The notes beneath the pieces are model-generated. The model was not told where the DNA came from. It ran no database searches and saw only the letters and a program-made list of their open reading frames with translations. Both the position numbers and the translations under genes were made by a program. Shown piece after piece: positions 5,019-5,234 of a stretch of 5,234 nucleotides of DNA (positions are counted from its first letter, which is position 1; the number at the start of each line of letters is the position of its first letter). Source of the DNA: JBEBBU01 sp041158225 (GTDB taxonomy: Bacteria > Pseudomonadota > Gammaproteobacteria > Methylococcales > Methylococcaceae); assembly GCA_041158225.1 (NCBI GenBank), contig JBEBBU010000016.1:1-5234 (forward strand), written 5' to 3'.

Positions 5019-5234
5019 ATGCACCACAGATAGCCGTTGTGACAGGCGCAACGCGAGGCATAGGCCAGGCTATTGCCCTGCGTTTGGGCAAGGCCGGACA
5101 TACCGTGATAGGTACTGCAACCTCAGATCATGGGGCGGCGGCGATTACGGCCTATCTGCAGGCTGCAGGTTTCCAGGGGCGCGGCGAAGTGCTTGATGTC
5201 GCCAGCAGTGCCTCTGTGGAAGCATTCCTGCAGA
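5015..5234 (+). CDS. fabG: 3-oxoacyl-ACP reductase (3'-truncated by window edge)
   Basis: The first 73 residues of an SDR-family FabG, which uses NADPH to reduce 3-ketoacyl-ACP to (R)-3-hydroxyacyl-ACP in the fatty acid elongation cycle. The Rossmann motif TGATRGIG is at 10-17, with the basic residue R14 expected for NADPH preference. VIGTATS (31-37) is the second-strand segment typical of FabG and matches E. coli VIGTATS. LDV (60-62) corresponds to the adenine-ring contact, where E. coli has LNV. The Ser-Tyr-Lys catalytic residues lie beyond the window. The start is supported by GGAG (5003-5006), eight bases upstream, and by the 4-bp overlap with the fabD stop. In many proteobacteria acpP and fabF follow; that is not visible here. 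Confidence 0.95.
   Translation, partial: MNAPQIAVVTGATRGIGQAIALRLGKAGHTVIGTATSDHGAAAITAYLQAAGFQGRGEVLDVASSASVEAFLQ

Noticed and set aside
4446..5051. 201-residue open frame on the minus strand across fabD.
   Set aside because: It is antisense to a well-supported FabD with intact catalytic residues, its product has no recognisable motif, and no promoter or ribosome binding site was evident.
1..5234. CRISPR array, tRNA or rRNA genes, insertion sequence, toxin-antitoxin or defence system.
   Set aside because: No regularly spaced repeats, tRNA-like cloverleaf, transposase motif or terminal repeats were seen; nearly all bases are accounted for by conserved housekeeping genes.

Overview
This window is a chromosomal housekeeping segment, most likely from a gammaproteobacterium. 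The evidence is the conserved order of a YceF-type Maf gene divergent from yceD-rpmF-plsX-fabH-fabD-fabG, the same core order as in Escherichia coli. Protein details agree: YceD ends in NPFAVLAALKK, ribosomal protein L32 begins MAVQQN and has no cysteines, and the Maf protein carries the YceF-style GSDQV motif. The genus cannot be settled from the sequence. In E. coli the neighbour beyond yceF is, to my knowledge, rluC; here it is a lytic transglycosylase, so this flank differs.

Layout. Positions 3-545 (+) hold the C-terminal part of a secreted-type lytic transglycosylase whose start lies left of the window. Positions 538-1134 (-) hold yceF/maf, which converges on the transglycosylase gene and overlaps its end by 8 bp. 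Positions 1135-1188 form a compact divergent promoter region. From 1189 the rightward cluster runs yceD (1189-1692), rpmF (1770-1964), plsX (2042-3085), fabH (3082-4047), fabD (4077-5018) and fabG (5015 to the right edge, incomplete). Coding is almost continuous: plsX/fabH and fabD/fabG overlap by 4 bp (ATGA), and the only real gaps are about 77 bp on either side of rpmF, 54 bp between yceF and yceD, and 29 bp between fabH and fabD.

How the genes work together. YceD and L32 link the cluster to 50S ribosome synthesis. PlsX turns acyl-ACP into acyl-phosphate for phospholipid synthesis. FabD loads malonyl groups onto ACP, FabH starts type II fatty acid synthesis by condensing acetyl-CoA with malonyl-ACP, and FabG carries out the first reduction. 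The cluster therefore ties ribosome production to membrane lipid supply, and the neighbouring transglycosylase acts on the cell wall.

I found no new gene system, mobile element, CRISPR array or RNA gene. The points worth a second look are regulatory: a near-consensus sigma-70 promoter placed so that yceD mRNA would be leaderless or nearly so; a possible yceF promoter overlapping it on the other strand; a perfect TATAAT box just before rpmF; and three back-to-back inverted repeats filling the rpmF-plsX gap, the last of which covers the only plausible plsX ribosome binding site.
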